22,118 bases of DNA from an uncultured Eubacteriales bacterium (GCA_900550525.1 URSN01000016.1:1-22118); one strand, 5' to 3'. Positions 1 to 8,861 are shown, numbered from the stretch's first letter. Numbers and translations: made by a program. The notes: generated by a model from the letters alone, not told the origin.

Positions 1-380
1 AGTTGTGTCTATTGGCCGGCTGCTGGGCGATGCTGTTGCAGGCGCTGGAGGCGGACGTGCCCGCTCTCCCGCGCCGTGCCGCGGGATACGTTGCGGGGGG
101 TGGACGTCCCCGCACCCCCCGCCGCCCTGCCGCGGGAAACGAACCGGGGGCGGACGCTCCTGCAAACCCCGCGCCCGCCGCGCCCCGCTCACCGCGCGGC
201 GCGCCGGAAGGGAACGGCCCGCTGCCCTGCCGCGGGAAACGAACCGGGACGGGACGTCCCCGCAAACCCCGCGCCCGCCGCGCCCTGCTCACCGCGCGGC
301 GCGCCGGAAGGGAACGGCTCGCCGCCAAAAACGAATGGCCTGCGCGCCCGCCATCGGGCCGCAGGCGGAAAGGAGGCCGC
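1..380. other. Gene-free GC-rich leader upstream of hisZ
   Basis: No convincing gene is visible. Several frames stay open by chance because the sequence is so GC-rich, and one runs in frame into hisZ, but it has low-complexity Arg/Pro/Ala composition and no ribosome binding site. No clear -35/-10 pair, T-box antiterminator motif (AGGGTGGNACC) or His-rich leader peptide was found. The stretch is dominated by a 100-bp tandem repeat, listed separately. The promoter of the his operon is either here in a form I cannot recognise or lies before base 1. Confidence 0.6.
121..320. repeat. 100-bp tandem duplication (two full copies)
   Basis: Bases 121-220 and 221-320 align end to end without gaps, with 9 differences that I counted by eye (about 91% identity). 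Both copies share GCCGCGGGAAACGAACCGG near the start and GCGCGCCGGAAGGGAACGG near the end. A diverged partial third copy, matching only the first part of the unit, is visible at about 73-117. The period of 100 is not a multiple of three, so the repeat is unlikely to be coding. It lies 60 bases upstream of the hisZ start. Confidence 0.9.
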
Positions 381-1493
381 ATGCAGCACATCGAGCTGCC
401 CGCGCTGCGCCCGCTGGAGGCGCTGACGCTGGCGCTGCGCCGCCTGTACGAACAGTACGGCTACGCGCCCTACTCCATGACGCACATGGAGGAATACGCC
501 TTCTATATGGAGAACCGCAACTTCCTCGACCAGCCGGAGATCGCCGTGTTCTCCGACCTGGACGGGCGGCTGATGGCGCTCAAGCCCGACGTGACGCTGT
601 CCATCGCGCGCAGCATCCCGCCCGGCGGCGCTGAGCTGCGGCGGCTGTACTACGCCGAGAACGTGTTCCGCCCCTCCGCACAGGCGGGGGGCTTCCGCGA
701 GCTGTCGCAGATGGGGCTGGAGTGCATCGGCCCGGTGACGGAATACGCCGCGGCGGAGGTCGCCTTTCTCGCAGAGCGCAGCCTTGCGGCCACGGGGCGG
801 GACTACGCGCTGGAGCTTTCGCATCTCGACCTGCTCGGCGCGCTGCTGGAGGAGCTTGCGCCGCCGCCGGGGGCGCTGGCGGCGCTGCGCGCGTGCGTCA
901 AGCAGAAGAACGCGCACGACCTCGCCCAGCTCGCCGGGGAGGCCGGCCTGTCCGCGGCGGGCACGGAGCGGCTGCTCGCGCTCGTGAGCGCGCCCGGCAC
1001 GGTGGACGGGGCGCTGCGCGCGGCGCGGCGCGCGGCGGGGGACAACGCGGCCATGCGGCGCGCGGCGGACGCGCTCGACAGGCTGTGCGGCGCGCTTGAG
1101 AGCGCGCACACGCGCATCGAGTTCTCCATCGTGTCGGACACGGCGTATTACAACGGCGTCGCCCTGCGCGGCTATATCGAGGGCGCGCCCATGCCGGTGC
1201 TGCGCGGCGGCGAATACGGCAAGCTGCTCGCGCGCCTGGGCAAGGGCGCGCAGCGGGCCATCGGCTGTGCGCTCTACCTTGGCGAGCTGGCGCGCTGCCT
1301 GCCCGTTCCGGAGCCGGACGGCGGCGGCACGCGGCTGCTCTACGACGCGGCGGACGCCCCGGCGCATGTGCGCGCGGCGGCCGCGCGGCTCGTGGCGGAG
1401 GGGGCGCGCGTCACCGCGCTGACGGAGGCGCCGCCCGGGGCGCGCTTTGCCCGCGTGGTGCGCCTTGAAAGGGAGGAGGAGGTCCCATGCTGA
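381..1493 (+). CDS. hisZ: ATP phosphoribosyltransferase regulatory subunit HisZ
   Basis: 370 residues. HisZ is a catalytically dead paralogue of the class II histidyl-tRNA synthetase core. It pairs with short-form HisG in a hetero-octamer, activating the first step of histidine synthesis and carrying feedback inhibition by histidine. Visible signs are the HisRS-like N-terminal segment with LDGRLMALKPDVTLSIARS (residues about 55-73), the motif-2-like RLYYAENVFRPS (about 85-96) and the C-terminal motif GGEYGKLLARLG. No anticodon-binding domain follows, as expected. The ATG at 381 is chosen because AAAGGAGG (369-376) lies 4 bases upstream and the homologous region begins at once; the open frame upstream is repeat sequence. 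Its stop overlaps the hisG start by 7 bases. A true HisRS is unlikely because of the length and the his-operon context. Confidence 0.93.
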   Translation: MQHIELPALRPLEALTLALRRLYEQYGYAPYSMTHMEEYAFYMENRNFLDQPEIAVFSDLDGRLMALKPDVTLSIARSIPPGGAELRRLYYAENVFRPSAQAGGFRELSQMGLECIGPVTEYAAAEVAFLAERSLAATGRDYALELSHLDLLGALLEELAPPPGALAALRACVKQKNAHDLAQLAGEAGLSAAGTERLLALVSAPGTVDGALRAARRAAGDNAAMRRAADALDRLCGALESAHTRIEFSIVSDTAYYNGVALRGYIEGAPMPVLRGGEYGKLLARLGKGAQRAIGCALYLGELARCLPVPEPDGGGTRLLYDAADAPAHVRAAAARLVAEGARVTALTEAPPGARFARVVRLEREEEVPC

Positions 1494-2110
1494 ACATCGC
1501 TCTGCCCAAGGGGCGGCTCGGGCGGCAGGTCTACGGCCTGCTCGCGCGCGCCGGCTGCCGCTGCGACGGCGTGGCGGAGGACAGCCGCCGCCTGATCTTT
1601 GAAAACCCGGAGGCGGGCGTGCGCTACTTTCTCGTCAAGCCGACGGACGTGGCCACCTACGTCGCGCGCGGCGCGGCGGACGTGGGCGTGGCGGGCAAGG
1701 ACACCATCCTCGAATCGGGCGCGGAGGTGTACGAGCTGCTCGACCTCGGCGTGGGGCGCTGCCGCATGGCCATCGCCGCCAGGAACGGCTTTACGGACGG
1801 GCGGGCCGGCCCGCTGCGCGTGGCGACGAAGTACCCGCGCATCGCGCGCGCGCACTTCCAGCGCGAGGGGCGCGAGATCGAGCTGATCACGCTGCACGGC
1901 TCCATCGAGCTGGCGCCGCTGCTGGGCCTGTCGGACGTGATCGTGGACATCGTGGAGACGGGCACCACGCTGCGCGAGAACGGCCTGTCCGTCGTCTCGA
2001 CCATCATGGACGTCAGCGCGCGGCTCATCGCCGCAAGGGCGAGCTACCGCTTCCACGAGGCGGAGCTGACCGCGCTCACACAACGCTTATCGGAGGTTTG
2101 CAGGCCATGA
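1487..2110 (+). CDS. hisG: ATP phosphoribosyltransferase catalytic subunit, short form (EC 2.4.2.17)
   Basis: 207 residues. It condenses ATP with PRPP to phosphoribosyl-ATP, the committed step of histidine synthesis, in the cytoplasm. The N-terminal LPKGRLG (residues 6-12), the ADVGVAGKDTI segment (64-74) and the PRPP-binding signature IVDIVETGTTLRENGL (152-167) are all present. The length matches the short HisG class, which lacks the C-terminal ACT-like regulatory domain and needs HisZ; hisZ is the gene directly upstream. The start is preceded by a long GGGAGGAGGAGG tract (1471-1482), and the gene overlaps hisZ by 7 bases and hisD by 4 (ATGA). No missing residues were noticed. Confidence 0.97.
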   Translation: MLNIALPKGRLGRQVYGLLARAGCRCDGVAEDSRRLIFENPEAGVRYFLVKPTDVATYVARGAADVGVAGKDTILESGAEVYELLDLGVGRCRMAIAARNGFTDGRAGPLRVATKYPRIARAHFQREGREIELITLHGSIELAPLLGLSDVIVDIVETGTTLRENGLSVVSTIMDVSARLIAARASYRFHEAELTALTQRLSEVCRP

Positions 2111-3402
2111 TCATCCCGCGATATACGCTCGGCGCCATCGGCGTGGAGGAGATTCTGCGCCGCGAGGCCGCCATACAGACCGGGGCGGAGGAGGCCGTGC
2201 GGCGCATCATGGAGGATGTGCGCGCGCGCGGGGACGAGGCGCTGCTGGAGTATACGGAGCGCTTCGACGGCGTGCGGCCGGAGCCGCTGTACGTCACGGA
2301 GGCGGAGTTCGCCGCGGCGGAGGAGGCCGTGGCGCGCGGCCTTGCCGATGCGCTCGCGCGCGCGGCGGCGCGCATCGAGGCGTTCCACCGCCGCCAGGTG
2401 CGGCAGGATACCGTCCTGCTCGAGGAGGACGGCGTGGTGCTCGGGCAGCGGTTCACGCCCGTGGCGCGCGCCGGGCTGTACGTGCCCGGCGGCACGGCCA
2501 GCTACCCCTCGAGCGTGCTGATGAACGCCATCCCGGCGCGGCTGGCCGGGGTGGACGAGATCGTGATCGCCACGCCGCCGCGGCGGGACGGGACGGTCGC
2601 CCCGCTGATCCTCCTTGCGGCGCGGCAATCCGGCGTGACGCGCGTGCTCAAGGCCGGCGGCGCGCAGGCGGTGGCCGCGCTCGCCTTCGGCACGGAGCGC
2701 GTGCCGCGCGTGGACAAGATCACCGGGCCGGGCAACCTCTACGTGGCCACGGCCAAGAAGCTCGCCTTCGGGCAGGTCAGCATCGACATGGTGGCCGGCC
2801 CGTCGGAGATCCTCGTGCTCGCGGACGGCAGCGCCGACCCCGCGGCGGCCGCGGCGGACCTGCTCTCGCAGGCGGAGCACGACCGGCTTGCCAGCGCCGT
2901 GCTCGTGACGGACTGCCCCGCCCTTGCGGACGCGGTGGAGGCGGAGCTGGCGCGCCAGCTGCCGCTGCTGCCCCGGCAGGACGTCTGCCGCGCCTCGCTC
3001 GCCGCGCGCGGCAAGCGCATCGTCTCGCGCGATCTGGACGAGGCGCTCGACGCGGCCAACCGCATCGCCCCGGAGCACCTGGAGCTGATGGTGCGCGACC
3101 CGTTCGCGCTGCTGATGCGCGTGAAGAACGCCGGCAGCGTGTTCCTCGGCCACCACACGCCCGAGGCCGTCGGCGACTACTTCGCCGGGCCCAACCACGT
3201 GCTGCCGACCGGGGGCACGGCGCGCTTCTCCTCGCCGCTGTCGGTGGATGATTTTGTGAAAAAGACGCAGTTCCTCTATTATACGCAGGACGCGCTGCGC
3301 CGCGCCCGGGCGGACGTGACGGCCCTGGCCGAGGCGGAGGGGCTGCACGCGCACGCGCGCAGCGAGGCCATCCGCATAGCCGGTGAGGAGGGGATGGCAT
3401 GA
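2107..3402 (+). CDS. hisD: Histidinol dehydrogenase (EC 1.1.1.23)
   Basis: 431 residues, the usual length. It oxidises L-histidinol to L-histidine in two NAD-dependent steps with one zinc per subunit. Zinc ligands expected from the E. coli enzyme are visible: Gln255 and His258 in SQAEHD, Asp357 in GDYF and His416 near the C terminus. The catalytic Glu323-His324 pair is in APEHLELM. The nucleotide/substrate motif GLYVPGGTASYPSSVLMNA (123-141) is intact. The ATG at 2107 is preferred over an in-frame TTG at 2098 because GGAGG (2092-2096) sits 10 bases before the ATG but only 1 base before the TTG. The start overlaps the hisG stop as ATGA, and its own stop overlaps hisC in the same way. Confidence 0.97.
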   Translation: MIIPRYTLGAIGVEEILRREAAIQTGAEEAVRRIMEDVRARGDEALLEYTERFDGVRPEPLYVTEAEFAAAEEAVARGLADALARAAARIEAFHRRQVRQDTVLLEEDGVVLGQRFTPVARAGLYVPGGTASYPSSVLMNAIPARLAGVDEIVIATPPRRDGTVAPLILLAARQSGVTRVLKAGGAQAVAALAFGTERVPRVDKITGPGNLYVATAKKLAFGQVSIDMVAGPSEILVLADGSADPAAAAADLLSQAEHDRLASAVLVTDCPALADAVEAELARQLPLLPRQDVCRASLAARGKRIVSRDLDEALDAANRIAPEHLELMVRDPFALLMRVKNAGSVFLGHHTPEAVGDYFAGPNHVLPTGGTARFSSPLSVDDFVKKTQFLYYTQDALRRARADVTALAEAEGLHAHARSEAIRIAGEEGMA

Positions 3403-4478
3403 GCCGCTTCCTTTGCGCGCGCCTTGGCGCGGGCCGGCCGTACCAGCCGGGCGAGCAGCCGCAGCGGCGGACCTATGTGAAGCTGAACACGAACGAGAGC
3501 CCGTTCCCGCCCTCGCCTGCGGCGCGCGCGGCGCTTGCCGGCGCGCAGGCGGCGGAGCGGCTCAACCGGTACCCGGACCCGGCGTGCGGCGAACTCGCGG
3601 CGGCCATCGCGCGGCGCTTCGGCCTCGCGACGGAGCAGGTGCTGCCGGGCAACGGCTCGGACGAGCTGCTGGCGTTCTGCTTCCTCGCGTTCACCGGCGG
3701 CGCGCGCGGCGCGGCGTTCCCCGCCGTATCCTACGGGTTTTACCCGGTGTTCGCGTCGCTGGCCGGGGCGGACGCGCTGCGCGTGCCGCTGCGGGAGGAT
3801 TATACCATCGCGCCGGAGGATTATTTCGGCCTCGGCCGCATGATCGTGCTGGCCAACCCGAACGCGCCCACGGGCATCGCGCTCACGCGCGCGCAGGTGG
3901 AGGCCATAGTGCGCGAAAACCCGGATGCGCCCGTGGTCGTGGACGAGGCGTATGTGGACTTCGGCGCCGAGAGCGCCGTGCCGCTCATCGCCCGCTACGA
4001 CAACCTGATCGTCGTGCAGACGTTCTCCAAATCCCGCAGCCTTGCGGGGCTGCGCCTGGGCATGGCGCTGGCCTGCCCGGCGCTCATCGCGGACCTGAAC
4101 GCGGTCAAGTACCGCTTCAACCCGTACAACGTGTCGCGCCCGGCGCAGCTGGCCGGCGCGGCCGCCATCGCGGACGAGGCGTACTTTGCCGCGTGCACGG
4201 AGCGCATCCGCAGCGAGCGCGCGCGCACGGAGGCGGCGCTCCGGGCGCTCGGTTTTTTCGTGCTGCCGTCGCAGGCGAACTTTCTCTTTGCCCGGCATGA
4301 CGCGCTGCCGGGCCGCGCTTTGTACGAGGGGCTCAGGGCGCGCGGGGTGCTCGTGAGGCACTTCGACGCGCCGGAGACCGCCGCCTTTGTCCGCATCAGC
4401 ATCGGCACGCGCGCCGATATGGACGCGCTGCTCACCGCCGTGCGGGACGTTCTGAACGAAAGGGGAGTTTTGACATGA
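3399..4478 (+). CDS. hisC: Histidinol-phosphate aminotransferase (EC 2.6.1.9)
   Basis: 359 residues. It is a PLP enzyme of fold type I that converts imidazole-acetol phosphate and glutamate to histidinol phosphate and 2-oxoglutarate. Visible hallmarks are LNTNESPFPPSP (29-40), the PLP-contacting ANPNAPTG (152-159), VVDEAYVDF (180-188) with Asp182 for the pyridine nitrogen, and the Schiff-base lysine Lys211 in QTFSKSRSLAGLRLG. The gene is joined to hisD and hisB by ATGA overlaps. Members of this family sometimes act on other aromatic amino acids, but the position inside the his operon makes HisC the clear call. Confidence 0.96.
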   Translation: MSRFLCARLGAGRPYQPGEQPQRRTYVKLNTNESPFPPSPAARAALAGAQAAERLNRYPDPACGELAAAIARRFGLATEQVLPGNGSDELLAFCFLAFTGGARGAAFPAVSYGFYPVFASLAGADALRVPLREDYTIAPEDYFGLGRMIVLANPNAPTGIALTRAQVEAIVRENPDAPVVVDEAYVDFGAESAVPLIARYDNLIVVQTFSKSRSLAGLRLGMALACPALIADLNAVKYRFNPYNVSRPAQLAGAAAIADEAYFAACTERIRSERARTEAALRALGFFVLPSQANFLFARHDALPGRALYEGLRARGVLVRHFDAPETAAFVRISIGTRADMDALLTAVRDVLNERGVLT

Positions 4479-5062
4479 GGGAACACACGCTGCGCCGCAC
4501 GAGCGCGGAGACGGACGTGCAGCTCACGCTGCGGCTTGACGCGCCGGAGCCGGTGGACGTGCGCACGGGCTGCGGCTTTTTCGACCACATGCTCACGCTG
4601 TTTGCGCGCCACGGGCGCTTCGGGCTCACGGCCGTCTGCGCGGGCGACCTCGCGGTGGACGCGCACCACACGGTGGAGGACGTGGGCATCGCGCTCGGCA
4701 CGGCGCTGCGCGCGGCGCTGGGCGAGTGCCGCGGCATCGCGCGCTACGGGCACGCCGTCATCCCGATGGACGAGGCGCTCGTGGAGACGGTCGTGGATGT
4801 GAGCGGCCGGGCGTACCTCGCGTGCGGCATCCGCTGCCCCTCGCCGCGCGTGGGCGCGTTCGATACGGAGCTCGGGGAGGAGTTTTTGCAGGCGTTCGTC
4901 CGCGCGGCGGGCGTGACGCTGCACGTGCGCCAGCTGGCCGGGCGCAACTCGCACCACATCCTCGAGGCGGCGTTCAAGGGCCTCGGCCGCGCGCTGCGCC
5001 AGGCGGCCGCGCCGGACGCGGCCTTTGCCGGCGAGATCCCCTCGACCAAGGGGGTGCTCTGA
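4475..5062 (+). CDS. hisB: Imidazoleglycerol-phosphate dehydratase (EC 4.2.1.19)
   Basis: 195 residues, the size of the monofunctional enzyme without the N-terminal HAD phosphatase domain found in enterobacteria. It dehydrates IGP to imidazole-acetol phosphate using two Mn ions in a 24-mer. The two metal-binding repeats are visible: GCGFFDHML (32-40) with DAHHTVEDVGIALG (62-75), and the C-terminal counterpart NSHHILEAAFKGLGRAL. The C terminus ends with the usual PSTKGVL. Because there is no fused phosphatase, histidinol phosphate must be dephosphorylated by a separate enzyme; the PHP protein at the end of the operon fits. It is joined to hisC by an ATGA overlap and sits 2 bases before hisH. 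Confidence 0.97.
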   Translation: MREHTLRRTSAETDVQLTLRLDAPEPVDVRTGCGFFDHMLTLFARHGRFGLTAVCAGDLAVDAHHTVEDVGIALGTALRAALGECRGIARYGHAVIPMDEALVETVVDVSGRAYLACGIRCPSPRVGAFDTELGEEFLQAFVRAAGVTLHVRQLAGRNSHHILEAAFKGLGRALRQAAAPDAAFAGEIPSTKGVL

Positions 5063-5064
5063 GC

Positions 5065-5709
5065 ATGGGCGGCCTCGCGGTGGTGGAATACGGCGTGGGC
5101 AACCTGTTCTCGCTCGGCGCGTCGCTGCGGCACATCGGCTGCGCGGCGGCCGTGACCGCCGACGCGCGCGCGCTCGACGCGGCGGACGGGATCATCCTGC
5201 CGGGCGTCGGCGCGTTTGGCGACGCGGCGGACAGGCTGCGCGCGGCGGGCCTGTTCGAACCGCTGCGCGCGCTGGGGCGCGCGGGCAAGCCCATCCTCGG
5301 CATCTGCCTCGGGATGCAGCTGCTGTTTGACCGCAGCAGCGAGTTTGGCGCGCACGAGGGGCTCGGGCTCATCGCGGGCACGGTGGAGCCGCTGCGCGGC
5401 GACGTGCCGGAGGCGTGCAAGGTGCCCGCCATCGGCTGGAACGCGCTGCACCTGCTCCGCCCGGAGGACCCGCTGCTGGCCGGCTGCCGGGAGGGGGAGT
5501 GCGTGTACTTCGTCCACTCCTACTATGCCAAACACTGCGAGGCGAGCCTCGTGGCCACGGCGGAGTACGGCGGCGTCGCGGTGCCGGCGCTCGTGCGCAG
5601 CGGCAGCGTCGCCGGCGCGCAGTTCCACCCGGAGAAGAGCGGCGCGGCGGGCCTTGCCATGCTGCGCGCGTTCGCCGCCTCGTGCGGCGCGCTTGATGGG
5701 GAGGTGTGA
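5065..5709 (+). CDS. hisH: Imidazole glycerol phosphate synthase, glutaminase subunit HisH
   Basis: 214 residues. It is a class I (triad) glutamine amidotransferase that releases ammonia and channels it through the HisF barrel. The catalytic triad is visible: Cys81 in GICLGMQLLF, with His188 and Glu190 in AQFHPEKSG. The N-terminal EYGVGNLFSLGASL and the oxyanion-strand PGVGAFGDA are present. The ATG at 5065 follows the hisB stop by 2 bases. HisF, its obligate partner, is separated from it only by hisA, the common order in his operons. All key residues are intact. Confidence 0.97.
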   Translation: MGGLAVVEYGVGNLFSLGASLRHIGCAAAVTADARALDAADGIILPGVGAFGDAADRLRAAGLFEPLRALGRAGKPILGICLGMQLLFDRSSEFGAHEGLGLIAGTVEPLRGDVPEACKVPAIGWNALHLLRPEDPLLAGCREGECVYFVHSYYAKHCEASLVATAEYGGVAVPALVRSGSVAGAQFHPEKSGAAGLAMLRAFAASCGALDGEV

Positions 5710-5711
5710 GC

Positions 5712-6437
5712 ATGGAGGTCTATTTTGCCGTGGACGTGCTCGGCGGCAGCGCGGTGCGCCTGCTGCACGGGGACTATGCGAAAAAGCCCGTCTACTATCC
5801 CGACGCGGCGGACGCCGCGGCCGCGCTCGCCGCGGCGGGCGCGCGCCGGCTGCACGTGGTCGATCTGGACGGCGCGCGCGGGGACGGGGCGGACAACTTC
5901 GCCGCCGTGCGGCGCATCGCGGCCAGCGGCGTCCCGTTTGTGCAGGTGGGCGGCGGCGTGCGCAGCATGGCGCGCATCGAGGCGTACCTGGACGCGGGCG
6001 CAAGCCGCGTGATCCTCGGCACGGCGGCGCTGCGCGACCCGGCGCTGCTGGACGCGGCGCTTGCTCGCTACGGCGCGCGCATCGCCGTGGGCGTGGACGC
6101 GCGCGGCGGCCGCGTGGCCGTTTCGGGCTGGCGCGAGACGAGCGCCGTCGAGGCGGGGCCGTTCTGCGCGTCGCTGGCCGCGCGCGGCGTCTCGTGCGTG
6201 ATCCATACCGACATCTCGCGCGACGGGGCGCTTTGCGGCGTGAACCTCGCCGCGTACCGCGCGCTGCTGGACATCCCGGGCCTTGCGGTCGTGGCCTCGG
6301 GCGGCGTGGCCGGCGCGCAGGACCTGCGCGCGCTCGCCGCGCTCGGCGTGCACGGCGCGATCGTCGGCCGCGCGCTCTATGAGGGAAGGCTGGACGTGGC
6401 CGCCGCGCTCGAGGCGGCGGGGGAGGAAGGGGCATGA
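5712..6437 (+). CDS. hisA: ProFAR isomerase HisA (EC 5.3.1.16)
   Basis: 241 residues, a (beta-alpha)8 barrel that carries out the Amadori rearrangement of ProFAR to PRFAR. The N-terminal catalytic Asp8 is in AVDVLGGSAVRL. The first phosphate-binding loop VGGGVRS and the second, VASGGV, are visible, as is the second catalytic Asp in AVGVDARGG and the HTDISRDG strand. The usual Gln of the substrate motif (RLxQGDY in most homologues) is His here (RLLHGDY), a minor substitution. The ATG at 5712 is chosen over the in-frame GTG at 5706 because GGGGAGG (5698-5704) is 7 bases before the ATG. It overlaps hisF by ATGA. Confidence 0.95.
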   Translation: MEVYFAVDVLGGSAVRLLHGDYAKKPVYYPDAADAAAALAAAGARRLHVVDLDGARGDGADNFAAVRRIAASGVPFVQVGGGVRSMARIEAYLDAGASRVILGTAALRDPALLDAALARYGARIAVGVDARGGRVAVSGWRETSAVEAGPFCASLAARGVSCVIHTDISRDGALCGVNLAAYRALLDIPGLAVVASGGVAGAQDLRALAALGVHGAIVGRALYEGRLDVAAALEAAGEEGA

Positions 6438-7219
6438 TCACAAAGCGCATCATCCCGTGCCTGGACGTGCGGCGCGGCCGCGTGGTCAAGGGCGTCAACT
6501 TTGCGGGGCTCTCCGACGTGGCCGACCCCGTCGCCCTCGCCCGTATTTACAACGCCGCCGGCGCGGACGAGCTCGTGTTCTACGACATCACCGCCAGCGC
6601 CGAGGGCCGCGCGCTGTTCACCGACGTGCTCGAGCGCGTGGCGCGCGAGGTGTTCATCCCGCTCACGGTGGGCGGCAGCATCAACACGGCGGCGGATGTT
6701 TCGCGCGTGCTGCACGCCGGGGCGGACAAGGTCAGCGTCAACACCGGCGCCATCGCCAACCCCGCGCTCATCGGCGAGGCGGCGCGGCGCTTCGGCAGCC
6801 AGTGCGTCGTGCTGTCCATGGACGTCCGGCGCGAGGGCGGGCGCTACGCGGTGTACGCGCGCGGCGGGCGGGAGCGCACGCCGCTCGACGCGCTCGAGTG
6901 GGCCGCCTTTGCCGAGGGCGAGGGCGCGGGCGAGATCGTCGTCAACAGCATCGATACCGACGGGGTGAAGCGCGGCTTCGATCTGCCGCTGCTCGCGGCC
7001 GTGACCGGCCGCGTGCGCATCCCGGTCGTGGCGTCGGGCGGGGCGGGCAGCACGGCGGATTTCATCGAGCTGTTCGAGCGCGTGCCCGGCGTGGACGCGG
7101 GGCTGGCCGCCTCGGTGTTCCATTTCCATGAGATCGACATTTCCGCGCTCAAGGCGGCGCTCGCCGCGCGCGGCATCCCGGTGCGCCGCACCGGGCGGAC
7201 GGAAGGAGGAAGCGTATGA
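6434..7219 (+). CDS. hisF: Imidazole glycerol phosphate synthase, cyclase subunit HisF
   Basis: 261 residues, slightly longer than the typical length of about 250. It is a (beta-alpha)8 barrel that takes ammonia from HisH and converts PRFAR to IGP plus AICAR. The general acid/base Asp11 is in [18 protein letters not shown]. The phosphate loops VGGSIN and VASGGAGS and the [13 protein letters not shown] strand are intact. The extra C-terminal residues (the [15 protein letters not shown] tail) extend past the usual end and are probably disordered. It is linked to hisA and hisIE by ATGA overlaps. AICAR made here feeds purine synthesis. Confidence 0.97.
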   Translation: MITKRIIPCLDVRRGRVVKGVNFAGLSDVADPVALARIYNAAGADELVFYDITASAEGRALFTDVLERVAREVFIPLTVGGSINTAADVSRVLHAGADKVSVNTGAIANPALIGEAARRFGSQCVVLSMDVRREGGRYAVYARGGRERTPLDALEWAAFAEGEGAGEIVVNSIDTDGVKRGFDLPLLAAVTGRVRIPVVASGGAGSTADFIELFERVPGVDAGLAASVFHFHEIDISALKAALAARGIPVRRTGRTEGGSV

Positions 7220-7866
7220 ATCCCGAGAAGCTGAGGTTTGACGGGAACGGGCTCATCCCGGCCGTGGTGCAGGACGCGCGCACCGGCCGCGTGCTCACGC
7301 TCGCGTACATGAACCGCGAGAGCCTCGCCATCACGCTGCGCGAGGGGCGCACGTGCTTCTATTCGCGCTCGCGCCGCACGCTCTGGCGCAAGGGCGAGAC
7401 GAGCGGCAACGTGCAGCGCGTCGTGCGCGTCACGGCCGACTGCGACGGCGACGCCCTGCTCGTCGAGGTGGAGCCGGCCGGCCCCGCCTGCCACACGGGG
7501 CGCGAGAGCTGCTTTTTTGAGCCGCTCGACGGCGCGCCGGCGGGCGATGCGGCGCGCTTTTCGCTCGACGGGCTGTACGCGCTGCTGCTCGAGCGCAGGG
7601 CGCAGCGGCCCGCCGGGTCGTACACGACGTACCTGTTCGACAAGGGGCGCGAGAAGATCCTCAAAAAGGTCGGCGAGGAATGTACCGAGGTCGTCATCGG
7701 CGCGATGAAGGGCAGCCGGGAGGAGACGGTGTTCGAGGTGGCGGACCTGACGTACCATGTGCTCGTGCTGCTGGCGGAGATGGGCGTCGCGCCGGACCAG
7801 GTGCGGCAGGAGCTGGCGCGGCGGCACGTGGTGGACCACAAGGTCAAGCAGGAGACGCTGCAATGA
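7216..7866 (+). CDS. hisIE: Bifunctional phosphoribosyl-AMP cyclohydrolase / phosphoribosyl-ATP pyrophosphatase HisIE
   Basis: 216 residues with two domains. The N-terminal HisI domain (about 1-110) opens the adenine ring of PR-AMP; its metal-binding signatures [13 protein letters not shown] and [12 protein letters not shown] are present. The C-terminal HisE domain (about 115-205) removes pyrophosphate from PR-ATP; its all-helical MazG-like metal motif is visible in [13 protein letters not shown] and [17 protein letters not shown]. The fused order HisI-HisE is common in bacteria. The start is preceded by GGAAGGAGGA and overlaps hisF by ATGA. The stop overlaps the hisK start, also as ATGA. Confidence 0.97.
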   Translation: MNPEKLRFDGNGLIPAVVQDARTGRVLTLAYMNRESLAITLREGRTCFYSRSRRTLWRKGETSGNVQRVVRVTADCDGDALLVEVEPAGPACHTGRESCFFEPLDGAPAGDAARFSLDGLYALLLERRAQRPAGSYTTYLFDKGREKILKKVGEECTEVVIGAMKGSREETVFEVADLTYHVLVLLAEMGVAPDQVRQELARRHVVDHKVKQETLQ

Positions 7867-8714
7867 CGCGCCTGCCGGCGCAGACGCTGCACGCGCACAC
7901 CTGCTTTGTGGACGGGGCGGATACGCCGCTGGCCATGGCGCAGGCCGCGGCGGCGGCGGGGCTCGCCTCCTTCGGCCTCTCGGAGCACGGCTTCGTCCCG
8001 CCGGAGGCCGCGCTGTCCCCGGGCGAGGAGCCGTGCTGGCTGACGGAGGCGGATACGCCGCGCTACCTTGCCGCGGCGCGCGCCGCGCAGGCGGCCGTCG
8101 CCGGGCGGCTTGCCGTATACGTCGGGCTGGAGCTGGACAGCTACGGCTTTGACGCGTGCGCCGTGCGCGAACAGCTCGATTACTGCATCGGCTCGGTGCA
8201 CCTGCTGCCGGGCGAGGGCGGGCTGTTCTCCGTGGACGCGAGCCGGGAGACGCTGCTTGCCGCCATCCGCCGCTGCTACGGCGGCGACCCGCTGCGCCTT
8301 GCCGCGCGCTATTATGCGGAGGTGGCGGCCTTTGCCACGCGCTGCCGGCCGGACATCCTCGGCCACATCGACCTCATCACCAAGTTCGACGAGGACGGGA
8401 CGCTGTTCTCGGAGGCGGGCCGCGCCTACCGCAGATTGGCCCTTGCCGCCGTGGACGCGGCGGTGGAGGCCGGGTGCCTGATCGAGATCAACACCGGCGC
8501 CATCGCCCGCGGCTACCGCCAAACGCCCTATCCGCGCCGCTTTTTGCTCGAGCGCGTGCGCGCGCGCGGCGGGCGCATCGTCCTCTCGAGCGACGCGCAC
8601 AGCGCCGCCGCCGTCGCCTGCGGCCTGGCCGATGCCGCGGCGCTGGCCCGGAGCGTGGGCTTTACCGAATACCAGCGCCTCACGCCGGAGGGCTTCGTCC
8701 CCGCGCCGCTCTGA
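7863..8714 (+). CDS. hisK: Histidinol-phosphatase, PHP family (EC 3.1.3.15)
   Basis: 283 residues. It belongs to the PHP superfamily of metal-dependent phosphoesterases and dephosphorylates histidinol phosphate, a step not covered by the monofunctional HisB of this operon. PHP motifs are visible in order: HAHT (residues 10-13), [33 protein letters not shown] and the C-terminal SSDAHS. The ATG at 7863 overlaps the hisIE stop and has AGGAG 8 bases upstream. The name hisK (hisJ in Bacillus) depends on convention. It closes the histidine pathway and is the last gene before the convergent copper operon. Confidence 0.92.
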   Translation: MTRLPAQTLHAHTCFVDGADTPLAMAQAAAAAGLASFGLSEHGFVPPEAALSPGEEPCWLTEADTPRYLAAARAAQAAVAGRLAVYVGLELDSYGFDACAVREQLDYCIGSVHLLPGEGGLFSVDASRETLLAAIRRCYGGDPLRLAARYYAEVAAFATRCRPDILGHIDLITKFDEDGTLFSEAGRAYRRLALAAVDAAVEAGCLIEINTGAIARGYRQTPYPRRFLLERVRARGGRIVLSSDAHSAAAVACGLADAAALARSVGFTEYQRLTPEGFVPAPL

Positions 8715-8823
8715 TCGTCCCCCCTTCGTTGTCCCGTCCCGCACAGCTCTGACCCATCCGCGCCGCGCCGACCCCCGCGCCGCGCCGACCGACCGCGGCG
8801 CTTTTCAAAACGCCCGCGCCGTC

Positions 8824-8861
8824 AAAAAAGACCGGGCGGCGGGACGCATCCCGCCGCCCGG
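8824..8861 (-). terminator. Rho-independent terminator of csoR-copA, probably also ending the his operon
   Basis: A perfect 13-bp stem (CCGGGCGGCGGGA at 8832-8844 against 8849-8861) with a 4-base loop. Read on the minus strand, the stem is followed by TCTTTTTT, a good T tract, so it ends copA transcripts. Read on the plus strand it is followed by a mixed sequence and a later TTTT, so termination of the his operon is plausible but weaker. Confidence 0.85.

Noticed and set aside
3..380. Open frame continuing upstream of hisZ in the same frame
   Set aside because: It is Arg/Pro/Ala-rich translation of the 100-bp tandem repeat with no homology. A strong ribosome binding site and the conserved HisZ start are at 369-381.
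1..380. T-box or histidine attenuator leader
   Set aside because: No AGGGTGGNACC box, no run of His codons behind a ribosome binding site, and no terminator with a T tract were seen.
4744..6498. Long minus-strand open frame opposite hisB-hisH-hisA
   Set aside because: Arg/Pro-rich translation, antisense to three well-supported genes.
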